Part shown: positions 10,051 through 20,082 of the stretch, one piece after another
Position numbering within the stretch: the first letter of the stretch is position 1
How the letters are laid out: each line of letters opens with the position of its first letter
NCBI RefSeq assembly: GCF_029227915.1
Contig: NC_079880.1
Coordinates: forward strand, 15,208,001 to 15,272,000
Length of the DNA: 64,000 nt
Direction of reading: 5' to 3'
DNA from: Hydractinia symbiolongicarpus
Lineage: Eukaryota > Cnidaria > Hydrozoa > Anthoathecata > Hydractiniidae
Position numbers and translations under genes: made by a program
The notes under the pieces: model-generated
What the model was told of the DNA's origin: nothing
The model's database searches: none
The model's input: only the letters and a program-made list of their open reading frames with translations

Positions 10051-11618
10051 TCGTTAATGTTCTTGTATTTCCCCTCTACAACTTCCAGCAAATATTCCGT
10101 GGTATACAGCACAAGAATGCAACAAACAGTTAAGTTTACAAACAACAGATTTTTCCATCTCTTCTTCCAAATTCTAATAATTGGAATGTTTAAATACCAT
10201 GTCATAATGAAGATACCAAATACAGTAAAAATGAATTCAACGCTTGTCGCAAAAACTGTTCGAAGCAATAATTTCATTAAAATGTCTCTTGGCTTAAAGT
10301 CTTCTCCACCAACTGTCGAACCAAACTGCAAGGCGTAAAGTTGCACGAACGCATTTGTTAGAATGAGAGCTGCGATCTCCTGTATTATATTACAAATAGT
10401 TAGATCTGCAATCAGACGCTGTGTCCTTGGTGTTCGGAACATTCCAACATGGCAAGTAATCATTTCTCTTTTTAGCACTTTCTTATAAAACCAAATATAA
10501 AAGTGATCTCGAAGTGCAACCGAAAGTCTTTCCAAGATTCCAACAGAACCATGTGCTATACAAAGCAAGGCGAAGTACTTAAATGATTCTACTTCAGCTT
10601 GTAAGGTTTTATACACAATTGGAGCTGCGGAATACACACACATGGCAAGAACATAAGCTGTTCCGGGATGATTTATTCCTTTTATATTTTGTGCAGCAAT
10701 TCTATTTATTGCCTTGCAAACGGCGCCATTAAGTGGTGCTGCAGCTGCTACAATAGCCTGTTGTAAAGGAGGCAGTTTAACAAACCAGGGGATAAGTAGA
10801 TACACAATAGAATACAATGTTAACGTTCCTAGCATGAATTGTGAACCCAACTGAAAAGTGAGCACAGCCTTTTTCCACTTGTTAGTGTGGAAGAAACATG
10901 CAATCCTGTAGCTGTTAAAAATTATCATAGAGAAAGATATCACGTTTAACGGAGCACTTCTCCAATGGTTACCATATGCATTTTGCATTTGTAGATATAA
11001 ACGGTAAACGGAATCTAAAAATGCAGCAATTATATTCCAGTTAAATAAATGCAACGGTCCAATAACGTCCCATCCAAACACCAGATACATAGTGAAAATA
11101 TGAAAAAATTGAATTATCCACCCTTCAAATGTTTGAACTGTAACACGTATACGCTGTACTGAAATAGGAATATTCTTCCATTGTACATCAGAGCATACAT
11201 CAGCAGTGTTTATGTCAATAAACATCAGCAGGACAGCAGCTAAACCAACTATAAAACCACCAAGAACAGTAATGTAAAAGGAATACTTAACACAAGTCAT
11301 TAACCATTTCCACGCTGTAACCCTGGTCTCTCTCCATTTAAAATGCAATGGCGAAAGACAAGTTATTTTCTTGTTTTCTTCGTTGTCGTCATTTTTAAGG
11401 AAGCACTGCGTGTCTTCTTGCGCGGTGAACTCTTCATATATGTCATCATCAAAGTCATACATATAAAAATCCATTAAAGCATCACGCCTAGCGTTGTCAT
11501 CATCATTTGTACTGTCACCTTCAACCTTTGCACCGTCATCAAGCTTGTAGTTTTGAAGAACTCCGCCAGCTAAACCCTCAACTACTGATATAGCGAAACC
11601 AACAATCAATGTTGTCAT
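10008..11618 (-). CDS. Multi-pass membrane protein of unknown function (536 aa)
   Basis: A single long intact frame. Residues 1-85 are largely acidic and soluble (runs such as DSTNDDDNARRD and DFDDDIYEEF). A membrane part follows with hydrophobic segments near residues 110-130, 165-185, 195-210, 225-240, 250-285, 295-305, 325-340, 350-365, 410-430, 450-475 and 480-500, so roughly 9-11 spans. The C-terminus is short and encoded by a tandem repeat unit. No transporter or receptor signature that I recognise is present, and I do not assign a family. On the minus strand the ATG is preceded, 14 nt upstream, by a pyrimidine tract and AG (11635-11650), a splice acceptor for a 5'-UTR intron or spliced-leader addition. 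That supports this Met as the start and the gene as expressed. Codon usage and lack of decay contrast with the neighbouring transposons. Probably a host gene. Confidence 0.75.
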   Translation of the reverse strand: MTTLIVGFAISVVEGLAGGVLQNYKLDDGAKVEGDSTNDDDNARRDALMDFYMYDFDDDIYEEFTAQEDTQCFLKNDDNEENKKITCLSPLHFKWRETRVTAWKWLMTCVKYSFYITVLGGFIVGLAAVLLMFIDINTADVCSDVQWKNIPISVQRIRVTVQTFEGWIIQFFHIFTMYLVFGWDVIGPLHLFNWNIIAAFLDSVYRLYLQMQNAYGNHWRSAPLNVISFSMIIFNSYRIACFFHTNKWKKAVLTFQLGSQFMLGTLTLYSIVYLLIPWFVKLPPLQQAIVAAAAPLNGAVCKAINRIAAQNIKGINHPGTAYVLAMCVYSAAPIVYKTLQAEVESFKYFALLCIAHGSVGILERLSVALRDHFYIWFYKKVLKREMITCHVGMFRTPRTQRLIADLTICNIIQEIAALILTNAFVQLYALQFGSTVGGEDFKPRDILMKLLLRTVFATSVEFIFTVFGIFIMTWYLNIPIIRIWKKRWKNLLFVNLTVCCILVLYTTEYLLEVVEGKYKNINETNTCNKSTLLFFA

Positions 11619-11650
11619 CTTTTAGAATTAAACTACAAAACAGAAAGAAG
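11619..11650 (-). promoter_or_regulatory. Splice acceptor just upstream of the membrane-protein ATG
   Basis: On the minus strand, a TTCTTTCTGTTTTGTAG tract ends 14 nt before the ATG. An acceptor this close to the start fits a 5'-UTR intron or spliced-leader trans-splicing, which is known in hydrozoans; the two cannot be told apart from sequence alone. Confidence 0.5.
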
Positions 11651-12762
11651 TATGTTAAAAACTATAAGACATTATTATGGGCACTGCCTTTTTTCATAAA
11701 TTAGTCTTTTTGGATCGAGTAAAAAAACAGAAAGTTGAAATATTTACTAACTTGTCGAATTCTTTTTCAAGTCCCTTAAAATATTAATCCTGCATTTTTG
11801 ATCGCTTTTTTATAGTTTTTGACAACATGCGCTCAACAAATATTAAAAGCGATTTAAAGTTTTATCTATGAAAACGTTTACAATCGGTCTTTGCACAGTG
11901 GCCAATAACGTTAAAAATCACGAGATTGTTAATTACATTCATAATAAACCATTGTATACATTTAAAAGTACTTTCGTTATCATTATATCAAATTATAATA
12001 ACAACCTTTTTCTAGATTAAAACAACTTCGTCCTCAGGATTTCTAGTTTTTGAATTTCTCCACGCGAGGTGGAATCTTTAAAATTGCCTGGGGAAGATAG
12101 AGAGAAGAGAGACAGAGATATTCAATGCATAGCCTGAACGCTACGAGTTTAATATTTTAGGCTAAAACAATCAACCTCGGGAAGAAATTTCTATTTTCTC
12201 AAAAGCCAATAAGAATGTCTCTTTTCATTCTTATCCAATTATTTGACCAATCTTAATACTTATTGCTAATAATCTGATTCTCTTGGGCAACTCACTAATA
12301 GATTGTATTCTTCGCGTAGCCAGAACGTTCCGTGGTCAAATTACAGCCATGAGTAGTGCCGGTTGGTAAGCTAGCTACTCATGTAAGAGTTATTTTATTT
12401 TCGTTAGCTAGCTGAAGCCGAATAAAAGTGAGCAAAGTATTTTTGGATAGCTCAATCACTTACTATCTGCTAGTTGCCTCCCCATAAGGGGTGGCTCTTA
12501 GTCCGCCGGGCATAAATAAAAAGTTTTCTTGCTGAGCGAAATCTTGCGTTTCGTGCTGTGCTACTCGATTTTGTGTAAACAAACTACTTCAGTAGTACAG
12601 CTTCGAAGTAGCACAAACTTTAAAATAAACGAATAGAACCTAAGAAAATTTAATTGTGAATATTCATCATAGCACATCCGTATTTCATTCTCAACAGAGA
12701 ATGCTTCACCGTGATCAGACCTCTGATCATGACGGGCGAGTATAATGCGTGTAATCATATTA
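11651..12762. other. Intergenic sequence, nothing firm
   Basis: Probably includes the promoter and 5' exon of the minus-strand gene at 10008-11618, but no TATA box or exon is clear. ACAACTTCGTCCTCAGG at 12022-12040 matches one arm of the hairpin at 35895-35986. CATGAGTAG...CTACTCATG near 12350-12390 is a short inverted repeat. Confidence 0.4.
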
Positions 12763-12991
12763 AAGAAGAACTACTTTCTTCATCACTAACATCCGTATTG
12801 CGTTCTCTGTTGATGATAAATATTCACCTATGTATACACACCATCCGGATAAACTATCTGAGTTCATCACTAACATATTGCCGCCACGTAGTGTAGTGGG
12901 TTCGTCTGCGGCTCCCAGTTCTGGGACCGTTCGTCGAATCCCGCTCACTGCCAGGCAGTATGTTAGTGATGAAGAAAGTAGTTCTTCTTCA
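12763..12991 (+). mobile_element. Small inverted-repeat element with tRNA-like (SINE-type) core
   Basis: The ends AAGAACTACTTTCTTCATCA (left, about 12764) and its complement (right, to 12991) form inverted repeats of about 28-30 bp. Between them, 12879-12952 looks tRNA-derived: TAGTGTAGTGGGTT fits a pol III A box, CGTTCGTCGAATCCC fits a B box with a TCG insertion, and a CCCAGTTCTGGG hairpin lies between. A block TTCATCACTAACATAT is repeated inside at about 12863. It may be a SINE captured in, or flanked by, a MITE. Whether it is transcribed by pol III is not known. Confidence 0.6.
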
Positions 12992-13224
12992 ATAAGAATG
13001 TGTAAGTTTGGATTTGAGAAAGAGAGAGCACTCGCATTTGACGTTTGGCTAAACTTCAGAAAATGTACACAAAAGATTTAATAAACTATAAACTGCAACA
13101 CAGTTACGCACTTACTCACTGAGTCCACTTGGAAATTCTCATTCTTTGTGTGTAGCTAGAAGTGCGTATTTGCGTTTGCAGCTTTTATTCTCCCGGTCGG
13201 AATGTCACGTGGTACTGTTCTTCC

Positions 13225-13500
13225 CGGATAATAAACGCTGCCCTGATTATGTACGGCAGCTTGCCCCGGTTAAGAACAGGGCAGAAAATACATAATCAGG
13301 ATAGGCCTGCTTATTATTTACCACAGTTTAAAATATTATTTGGCACTTATAAAAGGAACATAATCAGGACAGGCCGGTTTACGTACGACGGTTTAATATT
13401 ATTTGTTACTTATAAAACGAACATAATCGGGGCAGACGGGCTTATGAACAACACTTTTATATTATTTCTCACTTATAGAATAAAACTTCCAAGAATGTAT
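13225..13500. repeat. ACATAATCNGG-motif repeats, left part
   Basis: Diverged direct repeats of about 60-70 bp contain (A)ACATAATCAGG/AACATAATCGGG near 13292, 13358 and 13421, each followed by a GGCCTG/GGCCGG/GACGGG block and a TTATTTG..ACTTATA block. The same AACATAATC motifs reappear at 25560-25630, on the other side of the DIRS-like element, so that element probably inserted into this repeat. Confidence 0.6.
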
Positions 13501-13515
13501 GGTTGGGAAAATCAA

Positions 13516-13643
13516 AATTGAATTTATTTTAGTATGTATGGCCAAGGCCGGTCACGTGGTTTTTAAGTGTTTAAAGGGCGTACAAGGCATGGAAGCGCTC
13601 ACATGTCAATTAGTTCTTGAACCGTACACGTTAAAACTGTTTG
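13516..13643 (+). repeat. DIRS split direct repeat A1
   Basis: About 125 bp matching 24581-24704 with very few differences, from AATTGAATTT to GTTAAAACTGTTTG. It marks the left terminus of the element. Confidence 0.9.
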
Positions 13644-13660
13644 TCCACAGTTCACTTAAA

Positions 13661-14396
13661 ATGACTAAGCAACAAGAAGCGTCAATGGACACAATTAACG
13701 CTGAACCCGACATACTGCAACATCTAACAAACTACTTTGACCGTAAATTCCAAGAACAGAACGAAAATCTAGAACAGAGGCTTACTACTGGATCGAAAAA
13801 CTTGGAAAAACGTCTTCTGGAGCAGCACAAGATCAGTAAAACCGAATTTACATTCAGAGGTAATAAAATACAACATCAATTCAATAGCGATTTAATTCAA
13901 AGTCTAGAAATAATAAAACAACTAGTAAAAGATGGTTTGATTACAAGATTTTCCAAAAAGATTGATAATGTCATAGATGATCTCCACAAGCGAAACAAAT
14001 GTATCCGTTTCGCAGATAAATCTCCGGCTGGATGGGCTGCTGTCGACGAATACTTTTCCGACGGTCTTGCCAGCGATTCAGAGGATGACAAAAAGATGAA
14101 GGTTGCGGAAAACCGGGCTCTGAACAAGAAAAAGGCGACCAAGAGAAAGTCAACCTTCGAGCATGTTCCACGTCTGCCCCCATACCAGTTTTCCTCATTC
14201 ACACACCCTTCGCAGCATCAAAATTTTATCCCCTTCGGCTCACAATCTGCACCTCCAGGGAGGATCTCCACAGCAACCAAGATTCGCGAATCAATACCAG
14301 CGAAGTTACCAACAGCCACAACAGCGATGTCGGTGTTTCGGATGCGGAAAAGAAGGACATTGGCAAAAGGACTGCCCTGACCTCAAACAACCCTAA
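13661..14396 (+). pseudogene. DIRS-like gag with CCHC zinc knuckle (frameshifted)
   Basis: The start chosen is ATG 13661 (MTKQQEASMD), the first Met after repeat A1; a longer frame from 13499 merely runs through A1. Residues of roughly 15-60 are heptad-like and charged (FDRKFQEQNENLEQRL), suggesting a coiled coil, as in retroelement Gag. A frameshift near 14250 moves the reading to the +2 frame, where a Gln-rich stretch leads to CFGCGKEGHWQKDC (14334-14373), a canonical nucleic-acid-binding CCHC knuckle just before the stop at 14394-14396. The upstream TTTGTCCACAG could act as an acceptor. The product would coat element RNA; it is not made intact here. Confidence 0.75.
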
Positions 14397-14459
14397 AGAA
14401 AAAGCAAAAGTTAAGTGTGATACTGTTTCTACTGTATATAATTTTTCTGAATGCAATAG

Positions 14460-14729
14460 GTCTTATTCGCGCCAAGCTAATCCTCTACATACCGTGAAGG
14501 GCAATCTCAGGCGGCGTCTACTTTACTGGGAGAACATAGGCACTAATAAAACTATTTTAGAACTTATAAAATACTGATACAAAATTCCCTTTTTCACCAC
14601 CCCTAAAAAGGCTTCTTTCAAAAACAACTGTTCGGCTCTTGACAATGAAGATTTTGTAAGTAAGGAATTACACGAGTTACTTAAAACCGGAAGAATAAAA
14701 GAGATGGCTACTGAGCCACACGTGGTTAA
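14460..14729 (+). pseudogene. DIRS reverse transcriptase, N-terminal part (left of insertion)
   Basis: The frame reads VKGNLRRRLLYWENIG, a stop near 14575, then YKIPFFTTP, NNCSALDNEDFV, ELLKTGRIKEM and EPHVV. This is the pre-fingers region typical of DIRS/Ngaro RT. It ends at the TTAA (14726-14729) where the 6.9-kb insert begins; the sequence resumes in the same frame at 21673 with NPLGVSSSKNKKRLILDLR. Confidence 0.75.
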
Positions 14730-15002
14730 GGCGTGAGTATACGAAAAAAATGGTTTTTTTTCTAAAAGAATTTTTTTTCAGTGATTAGTGATTAGATAAA
14801 AAAAAGATCTGCGCTTTAAAATGGTGCAAAAATATTTTTAAAAAAATGTACTTAGGACAGATTATTATCCCCCCAAAATTTTTTTTCATAAATCACTTTT
14901 TTGTTATGCGATAAAGGTCAAATATTTGTTCACACGTAATCATCTTGGGTATTAATTTTTACTACTCAATTATGTTCAAGGTTATAAATGATAGCCGCCT
15001 TA

Positions 15003-15935
15003 AGGCCGTTTTCCACTCGGCGGAAATTCCCGAGCGGGCAGGAAATTTCCGCCCGCGCGATTCTCAGTTTCAATTTCCATTAAGCGGGAAATTTTGAGCA
15101 CGGCAATGAATATGAACAAATATGGCTGCTATAAACAAGCTTGTGTTGTTGCAAAAAAAAATCTTGATTTTGATCATTTTAAAAAGAAGATTTCGAGGAA
15201 GAATTGGAAAATACAAAAAAAGTATGTGGGTTAGGCAGTTATTCAAGGACCGTGCGAGAAGAGGAGAATTCAACATTTTGGTGAAGGATATGATGATGTT
15301 TGATCATTTTTACTTTTTTCAAACCTTCCGGATGCATCCACATATTTTAGAAACTTTGATTTCTTGGGTTGGACCTTTCATTAAAAAATCGTCATTTAGA
15401 AGAGAAACAACCTCTCCAGCCGAGCGACTGTGTTTAACATTACGTTATTTAGCCACGGGAGATGCTCAAATTTCACTTGCCACTCGATTTCGGATAAGTC
15501 CAGCGACTGTTGGGAGAATTATCAGAGAAACCTGTCAGGTTTTATGGAATGTCTTGTCAGAAAAAGGTTATCTTGATGTTCCGAACTCAAAGGAAAAATG
15601 GTTAAAAATAGCTAATGATTTTAGAGATACGTGGAACTTTCCGAACTGCATTGGTGCAATTGATGGGAAACACGTCGTTATACAAGCTCCTCCGAGAAGC
15701 GGGTCCATGTTTTACAATTATAAAAAAACATATAGCATCGTGTTGCTCGCTGTGTGTAATGCGAACTATGAATTCACACTGGTTGATGTAGGAGAATATG
15801 GTAGACAGAGTGATAGCGGAGTTTACACTAGCAGCAACTTAGGACAAGCAATTGATAATAATTTGATTTTTTTTCGGCACATTTGCTGCAAATTTCCTGC
15901 CCGCTCGGGAATTTCCGCTGAGTGGAAAACGGCCT
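15003..15935 (+). mobile_element. Internally deleted PIF/Harbinger copy (933 bp) with TTA duplication
   Basis: Left end AGGCCGTTTTCCACTCGGCG and right end (inverted) AGGCCGTTTTCCACTCAGCG, flanked by TTA at 15000-15002 and 15936-15938. The inner sequence of the left end equals the transposase-side end of the intact copy (19604), whereas the inner sequence of the right end differs. So this copy holds the transposase end plus about 740 bp of the gene, then jumps straight to the opposite element end. It would need the intact copy's transposase to move. Confidence 0.85.
15122..15865 (+). pseudogene. Truncated Harbinger transposase
   Basis: The first 248 codons are almost identical to the intact transposase on the opposite strand (19485 down to about 18742); I see one difference, Lys versus Arg at residue 21. 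The match ends after QAIDNNL, where the frame runs into the element's own terminal repeat. It includes the helix-turn-helix-like RISPATVGRIIRETC, the first catalytic Asp (AIDGKH) and DVGEYGRQSDSG, but lacks the third acidic residue. The frame then continues fortuitously through the terminal repeat into the MADF gene, so the long 15122-16711 open frame is an artificial fusion. Confidence 0.88.
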
Positions 15936-16072
15936 TTATCAATTCCGGCGGAAAAATTGTCTACGAGAAGGCGAAAATGAAAGTTCAAAATGTTGAACTT
16001 TTTCCGCCCGCCAAAAGAGACATTTCTTTTTTAACTAATCAGAATTCACCTCTGAGGAGAAGAAACTTCAAA

Positions 16073-17419
16073 ATGGCGTCTGGATCTCTACCAAATGCTG
16101 TGACACGTTTCTACGAACAGCAGAAGCAGCAACAACAACAACAGCAAGATCGTCAACAACTGAGACGAGAAGAGGGGAATGCTTTTATCCCCAGAGCAGC
16201 TACAGCTAGCAGCTTACAACAAACTTGGTTGCTGCAGCAACAACAACAACAACTTCAGCAACAACAACTTCAGCAACAACAACAGCAACTTAATGAACAA
16301 CAAGAAGATGGCAACAATAATGCAGCTTTTCAGGAAGAAAGCTCCTACAACAGCGTCGAAACCGACCACTTGATAGAGAGCAACTTGAGATATGTTGAGC
16401 AATTACGCAGAGAGGCCCAAAATGTTGTCGATGGTGAAACTCTGCTGCAACAACAACGACACCAATCTCAACAACAAACTGCTGTAGCACCAAATAATCT
16501 TTCTACAAGAGTAAGAGCATCAGTGGTAGATCCTGAAGTATTAATCGAACTAGTACGGCAATATCCATGTTTATGGAATACAAAGCTGAACGTGTACCGT
16601 GACCAAATTAAAAAGAAAAAAGCCTGGGAGATAATTTCGGCATCGTTAAATGGAGCTTTTACAGGTAATCCCATACTTTTGAACTTTTCTATCCACCTGG
16701 CTTCACTGTGACAGTTTGTTTTCATACATCAAGTAATTAGTGTGTTTGTATACATATATTTCCCTGGTCATCTTGAATACAGTATACATAATATGTGTTT
16801 TTGAATGAATAAAGTTGTTTTTGTGATTTACTTTATATACAACAAATGTTGCATATCTATTTTTATTTACTTCACTTCAGTTGATGTTTTGAAGAACAAG
16901 TGGAAACTTATTCGAGACAGTTATAGCCGTTGTATGCATAAACGAGAAGAACAAACGAGATCCGGTGCAGCTGTATCAAAGCTCGCAAAATGTAGAAATT
17001 TTGAGGCTCTTAGTTTTCTCAGAAGTGCAGTGTCATCAAACGAAAGTGATAGTAATGTGGATGATTCTTTAGCCAGCCCAGAGATGTCACTTCCAATCTC
17101 ACAGCATTCAAATAGACAGTCAATTGATGATTCTTTAACTAGTCCAGAGGTGTCGAAAAGAAGGTCAATTGAATCGGTGTCAATTGAAGATGAAACTTCT
17201 TCGATAACATCCAGAACATCATCACGAACTGAACCGTATTACAAGCCAACATCCACTGCAACAAAACAAAAGAAAAAATTGGCCTCAGATGTCGATGTGA
17301 TGTTGATCAATTCTTTGGAAGATGTCAGTGCTGTGTGCAGCAACATCAGTAAACCTGTCGAGCCAACACCAACCAATGTCAGAGAAGAAAAAATGATGCT
17401 GATCATTTGTTTTGCATGA
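16073..17419 (+). CDS. MADF/Myb-like DNA-binding protein of the Harbinger transposon (two exons)
   Basis: PIF/Harbinger elements encode a transposase and a separate Myb/SANT/MADF-type protein that binds transposon ends. Proposed exons: 16073-16664 and 16881-17419, joined at ACAG|GTAATC ... TTCACTTCAG|TTG. The split codon is completed in frame, giving 376 codons. Exon 1 starts at the Met of MASGSLPNAVTRFYEQQ, is very Gln-rich (residues 20-150), then begins the MADF domain (EVLIELVRQYPCLWNTKLNVY). Exon 2 supplies the rest (VDVLKNKWKLIRDSYSRC) followed by a Ser/acidic tail. The intron placement inside the domain gives a sensible MADF fold, which supports the model. It is convergent with the transposase at 18166-19485. 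No stops; apparently intact. The start is inferred from where the truncated Harbinger copy ends. Confidence 0.78.
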
Positions 17420-18165
17420 GTTTGATTCCTGTTTTGAAAAGTCTCCCAGCTGTGAAAAACAGACAAGCAAGATTAAAAATTCAAGAGGTTCTTTTCAAAA
17501 TAGAGTTTGGGGAAGACCTACAGACGTAGATTTTGAACTAAAATGAGTCAATGTTTGGAAGTACCACCATTTCGGTTTAAATTTAAAAAAAAGTTACTTA
17601 AAATCCATGCATGAAATTGTTGCACTCCCAAATTTTTACAAACCTTAGTTTTAACTTCAGGGGAACTATCCCTTTGCATTCTTTGCACATAAAAAGCTGT
17701 CTTCGACTATTCTAAAACATGATTAGTTGTTTATATGAATAAAGGTGGTCAACTATGAAGTTGTACTTCTGAAAATTAATGAGTATGTGCCAATGTGTAA
17801 TTTCTTTTTTTGATTTTGAGCAAGCTCAATCTTCCATATTTCGTGACCTGCAAAAAAGTAGGTCAGTTTGACTTTGTAGTCAAGAAATTTTGAAAGTCCT
17901 GAGTACCAATAGGTTCAATTCAAGTAGGTAGTGTAAGTTCAACGGACTTTCAAAACAAAATTAGGTTCGCCATCTGAAATCGAACATTACAACGCTTTTT
18001 TTGCACTGGGCTACTCAGGTACAAGGACCATACACACACAGACATACGCAAAAAAACAGCTTTTAAATGAATTTTTTTTTTCTTCATATTTTGCAACTCA
18101 CACAAATGTTATATATTATATACCAGTATATATTAATTTACTATAGCTGTATATTGTATTCATGT

Positions 18166-19485
18166 TCAATATTCTTCATCGAAAGGATTTGTTGTGCTAT
18201 TTACCATTTCTTCTTGCCAACCTACAGCACCATCAATTGAATTGAAGTATACTTTGAAATCTTCACGCACTGTTTTTGCATCCCTGGTGAAGTTGTGAGA
18301 CCCCTGTGATACTAAATGTGTCAGGGCCCCACCATTAGTTATGTCTGATCGCCACTGACCAGGCCTTGTAAATCTCATAGTTTCCTGATCAACTAGCTCA
18401 GGTGGACAATACGTATGAGTAGCTGATTGTGATTTCATGAGAAAATTGTGAAGCGCTATTGCAGCTTTTGTGATGAACTTTACGTTGTCAGCGTTCGCAA
18501 TTATCGGTCTTCGAAAAATTCGAAAACGACTTGCTAAAATTCCGAATGAATTTTCTATCACTCTCCTTGCACGTGACAAACGATAGTTGAAAATTATTTC
18601 TGATGAGTCGAGGACATTTCTGCGTGGGAATGGTCGCATCATGAATGTTTTCAGTGCGAATGCTTCATCAGCAACAAAGGTGAACGGGAACATTTTATTA
18701 GAGTAGTAGCCTGGTATCGCTCTTGGCGTTGGTATGTTAAGTAAATTATTATCAATTGCTTGTCCTAAGTTGCTGCTAGTGTAAACTCCGCTATCACTCT
18801 GTCTACCATATTCTCCTACATCAACCAGTGTGAATTCATAGTTCGCATTACACACAGCGAGCAACACGATGCTATATGTTTTTTTATAATTGTAAAACAT
18901 GGACCCGCTTCTCGGAGGAGCTTGTATAACGACGTGTTTCCCATCAATTGCACCAATGCAGTTCGGAAAGTTCCACGTATCTCTAAAATCATTAGCTATT
19001 TTTAACCATTTTTCCTTTGAGTTCGGAACATCAAGATAACCTTTTTCTGACAAGACATTCCATAAAACCTGACAGGTTTCTCTGATAATTCTCCCAACAG
19101 TCGCTGGACTTATCCGAAATCGAGTGGCAAGTGAAATTTGAGCATCTCCCGTGGCTAAATAACGTAATGTTAAACACAGTCGCTCGGCTGGAGAGGTTGT
19201 TTCTCTTCTAAATGACGATTTTTTAATGAAAGGTCCAACCCAAGAAATCAAAGTTTCTAAAATATGTGGATGCATCCGGAAGGTTTGAAAAAAGTAAAAA
19301 TGATCAAACATCATCATATCCTTCACCAAAATGTTGAATTCTCCTCTTCTCGCACGGTCCTTGAATAACTGCCTAACCCACATACTTTTTTTGTATTTTC
19401 CAATTCTTCCTCGAAATCTTCTTCTTAAAATGATCAAAATCAAGATTTTTTTTTGCAACAACACAAGCTTGTTTATAGCAGCCAT
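18166..19485 (-). CDS. PIF/Harbinger transposase, intact (439 aa, DDE_Tnp_4)
   Basis: A complete frame of the usual Harbinger transposase length. Residues about 100-150 (TTSPAERLCLTLRYLATGDAQ, split here as TTSPAERLCL and TLRYLATGDA, then ISPATVGRIIRETC) are the helix-turn-helix-like part. The nuclease core follows: AIDGKHVVIQAP (first Asp), DVGEYGRQSDSG (second Asp), FVADEAFALK, and RARRVIENSFGILASRFRIF (third catalytic Glu). The ATG lies 119 bp inside the right terminal inverted repeat (19604), which is followed by TTA. Near-identity to the deleted copy at 15003 indicates recent activity of this family. It is convergent with the MADF gene, the standard two-gene layout. The element's left terminus could not be found between 15938 and 16073. 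Confidence 0.92.
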   Translation of the reverse strand: MAAINKLVLLQKKILILIILRRRFRGRIGKYKKSMWVRQLFKDRARRGEFNILVKDMMMFDHFYFFQTFRMHPHILETLISWVGPFIKKSSFRRETTSPAERLCLTLRYLATGDAQISLATRFRISPATVGRIIRETCQVLWNVLSEKGYLDVPNSKEKWLKIANDFRDTWNFPNCIGAIDGKHVVIQAPPRSGSMFYNYKKTYSIVLLAVCNANYEFTLVDVGEYGRQSDSGVYTSSNLGQAIDNNLLNIPTPRAIPGYYSNKMFPFTFVADEAFALKTFMMRPFPRRNVLDSSEIIFNYRLSRARRVIENSFGILASRFRIFRRPIIANADNVKFITKAAIALHNFLMKSQSATHTYCPPELVDQETMRFTRPGQWRSDITNGGALTHLVSQGSHNFTRDAKTVREDFKVYFNSIDGAVGWQEEMVNSTTNPFDEEY

Positions 19486-19607
19486 ATTTGTTCATATTCA
19501 TTGCCGTGCTCAAAATTTCCCGCTCAATGGAAATTGAAACTGAGAATCGCGCGGGCGGAAATTTCCTGCCCGCTCGGGAATTTCCGCCAAGTGGAAAACG
19601 GCCTTTA
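19486..19607. repeat. Right terminal inverted repeat of the intact Harbinger element, with TTA
   Basis: The complement of 15003-15121 with only a few differences, ending ...GTGGAAAACGGCCT at 19604 and followed by TTA (19605-19607). It contains nested GC-rich palindromes (TTTCCTGCCCGCTCGGGAA). Confidence 0.88.
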
Positions 19608-20082
19608 AAGGGGAAAATGATTTTCGTATGTAGTTAAAAGATTCTTTTGAAGTTTTTCTCCTATTTCCCATAAGAATATTTTCTTTTTCTTTTTTGTCTC
19701 CCAAAGTTGAATATAATTTACCGTGAAAAACATGGCAAAACCAGTTTATAAGTTAAGAGCAAGTAAAAATGTCCTATCGTCATAAAGCTTTTTTTTGTTT
19801 CTAGAGTTTCTTTTTGTTTTACCCATACTCAACTGTGTATAGTTGCGAATGTGAGTGAACACGTGCAGCATAAGCAGAAGATGTGAAAAAAACCCGTTAA
19901 CAAAATGATCGTTACCATAGTGATCAATTATTATGCAGAAGTATGAGATTTCTGTGAGAAACTTAAAAGCTCTTTTTCACAGTGTAAAATTTTTAAGAGA
20001 GTATCACTTACGTTTTAAATCTCTTTTACAAAACTATAATGAATGTGGGGTGGAGAGCACGCTTAGCGTGGAGAGGAATGTT

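Noticed and set aside
15122-16711. Single 529-codon gene
   Set aside because: It is an accidental fusion of a truncated transposase, a terminal inverted repeat and the first exon of the MADF gene.
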